Below, piece after piece: positions 6,096 to 8,301 of a stretch of 8,301 nt of DNA (position 1 is its first letter; each line of letters starts with the position of its first letter). Under the pieces are notes generated by a model that was given only the letters and a program-made list of their open reading frames with translations, did no database searches and was not told where the DNA came from. Source of the DNA: SIG672 sp045657105 (GTDB taxonomy: Bacteria > Bacillota > Clostridia > Oscillospirales > CAG-272). The stretch covers positions 1-8,301 of the forward strand of contig JAZOSN010000067.1 of NCBI GenBank assembly GCA_045657105.1. The letters run 5' to 3'. A program made the position numbers and the translations under genes.

Positions 6096-6998
6096 ATGGG
6101 TTACTTATTTTTAAGTATCGCGCTTATTGCTAACATAACCAGGGGGTATAGCGGTAAAAAGGTCAGTACCTACATTTCGGGATACAGTGACGCCGCTCTT
6201 TCAAATTTTATACGAATGCTGATCTGTACGGCGGTAGGTCTTGCCATATCGCTCGTGCAGGCAGGAAACTTCTTTCCCGAAACGAGCACGACCACAATTC
6301 TTTGCGCTCTGCTTTCGGGTGTTGCAACGTCCGCCTTTATAGTGAGCTGGATAATTTCTATCCAAAGGGGCGCGTTCGTAACGGCAGATATTTTTCTCAT
6401 GCTCGGCGTTGGTCTGACAATCGCTCTCAGTGCCGCATTTTTGGGTGAAAAAGTAAAGCTCACACAGATAATCGGCTTTATTATTCTCGTAGCTTCGGCA
6501 TACGCGATCTGCTCCTACAACATCTCGATCAAGGGTAAGATGAGCTTTGGTTCATTCGTGCTTCTGCTTATCTGCGGCGCATCAAACGGACTTGCGGATT
6601 TTGCTCAAAAGATCTTTGTAAAAAAGGTTGAAGGAGAAAGCGCGGCGGCATTCAACTTCTATTCGTACGTATTTTCGGCAATAACCCTGTTTATCATATA
6701 TCTTGTGTTCAGAGCCGGTAAAAAGAGTGAGGAAAAATCGGTCTTTTCAACACCGCACGCCAAAAAGGTCATACTACACGTTTCGCTCATGGCAGTTCTG
6801 CTTTTCGTGGTTTCCTATTTCAAAACTCTTGCGGCAGCAAAGCTCGACGCCGCGCTTCTCTACCCGCTAAATCAGGGAGCAACGCTTATTCTCTCTATGA
6901 CGCTCGCGGCGGTCTGCTTTAAGGAAAAGATAACTCCACGTTCTCTTGCCGGAATATTTTTGGCATTCATCGCACTCGTTATGATCAACGTGCTTTGA
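6096..6998 (+). CDS. EamA/DMT-superfamily transporter-like membrane protein
   Basis: The 300-residue inner-membrane protein has about ten hydrophobic helices in two five-helix halves, the drug/metabolite transporter layout. The end of each half carries a typical EamA block: FLGEKVKLTQIIGFIILVAS in the first half and YPLNQGATLILSM followed by FKEKITPRSLAGIFLAF in the second. A charged loop around residues 203-222 links helices in the second half. The substrate cannot be told; nucleotide-sugar, amino-acid or other metabolite export are all known in this superfamily. Two adjacent ATGs exist (6093 and 6096). GAGG (6085-6088) is 4 bases from the first and 7 from the second, so I favour 6096. It follows thiI by a 31-34 base gap with no strong terminator, suggesting one transcript, though a thiamine or sulfur link is only speculation. 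Confidence 0.85.
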   Translation: MGYLFLSIALIANITRGYSGKKVSTYISGYSDAALSNFIRMLICTAVGLAISLVQAGNFFPETSTTTILCALLSGVATSAFIVSWIISIQRGAFVTADIFLMLGVGLTIALSAAFLGEKVKLTQIIGFIILVASAYAICSYNISIKGKMSFGSFVLLLICGASNGLADFAQKIFVKKVEGESAAAFNFYSYVFSAITLFIIYLVFRAGKKSEEKSVFSTPHAKKVILHVSLMAVLLFVVSYFKTLAAAKLDAALLYPLNQGATLILSMTLAAVCFKEKITPRSLAGIFLAFIALVMINVL

Positions 6999-7008
6999 GT
7001 TTTTGCAC

Positions 7009-7037
7009 TTGACAACATAAGAAAATCGCGCTATAAT
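7009..7037 (+). promoter_or_regulatory. Strong sigma-A promoter of alaS
   Basis: Perfect TTGACA (7009-7014), a 17-base spacer and perfect TATAAT (7032-7037). It begins 10 bases after the stop of the transporter gene. The leader would be about 38 bases, far too short for a T-box, so alaS here is not under leader-based tRNA control from this promoter. No terminator precedes it, so read-through from thiI is possible. Confidence 0.88.
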
Positions 7038-7081
7038 ATAAGTTACGTTTATTTACTCATATACGGAAGGAAAAAAACATT

Positions 7082-8301
7082 ATGAAATGGACGTCTGTAA
7101 ACGATATTCGTGAAAAATATCTTTCATTCTTTGAATCCAAGGGGCATCTTCGCCACAAGAGCTTTCCTCTTGTGCCGATAAACGACAAATCCATACTGCT
7201 CATAAATGCAGGTATGACTCCCCTTAAAAAATATTTCACGGGCGAGGAGGAGCCGCCGCGCCACAGAATGACAACCTGTCAGAAGTGTATCCGTACACCC
7301 GATATTGACAGAGTCGGTATCACCGCGCGTCACGGTACTTATTTCGAGATGCTCGGAAACTTCTCGTTCGGCGATTACTTCAAAAAAGAGGTCATCCCGT
7401 GGGCGTGGGAATTCTGCACCAAGGTCATCGAGCTTCCCGAGGAGCGCATTTGGGTAACGGTTTATCTCGAGGACGACGAAGCGTACGACATCTGGACCAA
7501 AGAGGTCGGCATTCCCGAGGAAAGAGTCGTCCGACTCGGCAAGGTGGACAACTTCTGGGAGCACGGAAGCGGACCTTGCGGACCCTGCTCCGAGCTTCAC
7601 TTCGACAGAGGCGCAGAGTTCGGTTGCGGAAAGCCCGACTGTAAGCCGGGTTGCGACTGCGACAGATATATGGAATTCTGGAACCTCGTTTTCACACAGT
7701 TTGACAACGACGGTCACAATAATTACACCCGTCTTGCAAAGCCGAATATCGATACCGGTATGGGACTTGAGCGTCTTGCCTGCATCATGCAGGGTGTAAA
7801 CAACCTTTTCGAGGTCGATACCGTTCAGAACATTATGGGCGCTATCGTTGAAAAGGCGGGCGTAAAATACGGCGACGATCCCAAGACCGACATTTCGCTC
7901 CGCGTTATAACCGACCACGTAAGGGGCTCTACCTTCATGGTATGCGACGGTGTCAACCCCTCCAACGAGGGTCGCGGATACGTTCTCCGCAGACTCCTTC
8001 GCCGTGCGGCACGTCACGGAAGAATGCTCGGCATAAAGGGCGCTTTCCTTGCTGACATTGCGGCAGTCGTTGCACGCGAAAACCATTCCGAATATCCCGA
8101 GCTTACCGAAAAGCTCGAGTATATAAGCAAGGTCATCTCCATTGAGGAGAGCCGCTTTGCCGCAACTATCGACTCAGGTCTCGCAATCCTTAACGGACTC
8201 ATTGAGAAGGCAAAGAATGACGGAGCGGACAAGCTCCCCGGAGACGAGGTCTTCCGTCTTTACGACACCTTCGGCTTCCCCATCGACCTCACAAGAGAGA
8301 T
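7082..8301 (+). CDS. alaS: Alanyl-tRNA synthetase, N-terminal part (cut by window end)
   Basis: This class II synthetase charges tRNA-Ala with alanine. The 406 visible residues are roughly the first half of a protein usually near 870-880 residues, covering the aminoacylation core and the start of the tRNA-recognition region. Family blocks are INAGMTPLKKYF (41-52), TTCQKCIRTPDIDRVG (64-79), RHGTYFEMLGNFSFGDYFK (83-101), GSGPCGPCSELHFD (162-175), NIDTGMGLERL (222-232, motif 3) and NEGRGYVLRRLLRRAARHGR (295-314). A cysteine-rich insert (C182, C187, C191, C193) precedes DRYMEFWNLVF and could bind a metal. The editing and C-Ala domains lie beyond the window. ATG at 7082 has GGAAGGA about 10 bases upstream. 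Confidence 0.97.
   Translation, partial: MKWTSVNDIREKYLSFFESKGHLRHKSFPLVPINDKSILLINAGMTPLKKYFTGEEEPPRHRMTTCQKCIRTPDIDRVGITARHGTYFEMLGNFSFGDYFKKEVIPWAWEFCTKVIELPEERIWVTVYLEDDEAYDIWTKEVGIPEERVVRLGKVDNFWEHGSGPCGPCSELHFDRGAEFGCGKPDCKPGCDCDRYMEFWNLVFTQFDNDGHNNYTRLAKPNIDTGMGLERLACIMQGVNNLFEVDTVQNIMGAIVEKAGVKYGDDPKTDISLRVITDHVRGSTFMVCDGVNPSNEGRGYVLRRLLRRAARHGRMLGIKGAFLADIAAVVARENHSEYPELTEKLEYISKVISIEESRFAATIDSGLAILNGLIEKAKNDGADKLPGDEVFRLYDTFGFPIDLTRE

Noticed and set aside
7038..7081. T-box or other riboswitch before alaS
   Set aside because: The predicted leader is only about 38 bases with no specifier loop or terminator hairpin.
7124..8086. Minus-strand 320-codon open frame within alaS
   Set aside because: The length comes from the codon bias of alaS read antisense; there is no start context and the opposite strand is unmistakably AlaRS.

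Overview
The window looks like a chromosomal segment of an anaerobic Clostridia-type Firmicute, perhaps Oscillospiraceae or a relative. The basis is clear AGGAGG-type ribosome sites with A-rich spacers, TTGACA/TATAAT promoters, GTG starts, a ThiI without a rhodanese domain, and an intergenic hairpin repeat of a kind I associate with that group. The family placement is inference. No phage, transposase, CRISPR, rRNA or tRNA sequence is visible.

Left part (1-2894), mostly minus strand. A GH28-like parallel beta-helix protein runs off the left edge (from 983 down). It has its own promoter at 1018-1046. A hairpin terminator at 1135-1162 separates it from a two-gene operon of tandem MgtC/SapB-family membrane proteins (2540-1851 and 1838-1161). 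These are paralogues, both start at GTG, and they are driven by a strong promoter at 2608-2636. The 354-base gap 2541-2894 holds divergent consensus promoters and an orphan protein-like reading frame (2777-2881) that has a ribosome site but ACG where ATG is expected.

Middle (2895-4876). An aldose 1-epimerase (GalM) family gene is transcribed rightward and converges on nadE (ammonia-dependent NAD synthetase, minus strand). They share a bidirectional terminator at 3824-3850. nadE and thiI then diverge from a compact AT-rich region carrying one promoter for each. The thiI leader contains a two-hairpin element that I take to be a dispersed repeat.

Right part (4877-8301), plus strand. thiI (tRNA 4-thiouridine synthetase) is followed 34 bases later by an EamA/DMT-type ten-helix transporter. 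alaS comes next from its own near-perfect promoter and is cut by the right edge.

The set is mainly housekeeping: NAD, tRNA modification, tRNA charging, sugar anomer conversion and a probable envelope or ion-stress pair. NadE and ThiI are both PP-loop ATP-pyrophosphatase enzymes placed back to back, but nothing else ties the genes into one pathway. I find no convincing undescribed system. The oddest items are the orphan frame upstream of the epimerase, the unusual catalytic motifs of the GH28-like protein, the tandem MgtC pair, and the repeat in the thiI leader.
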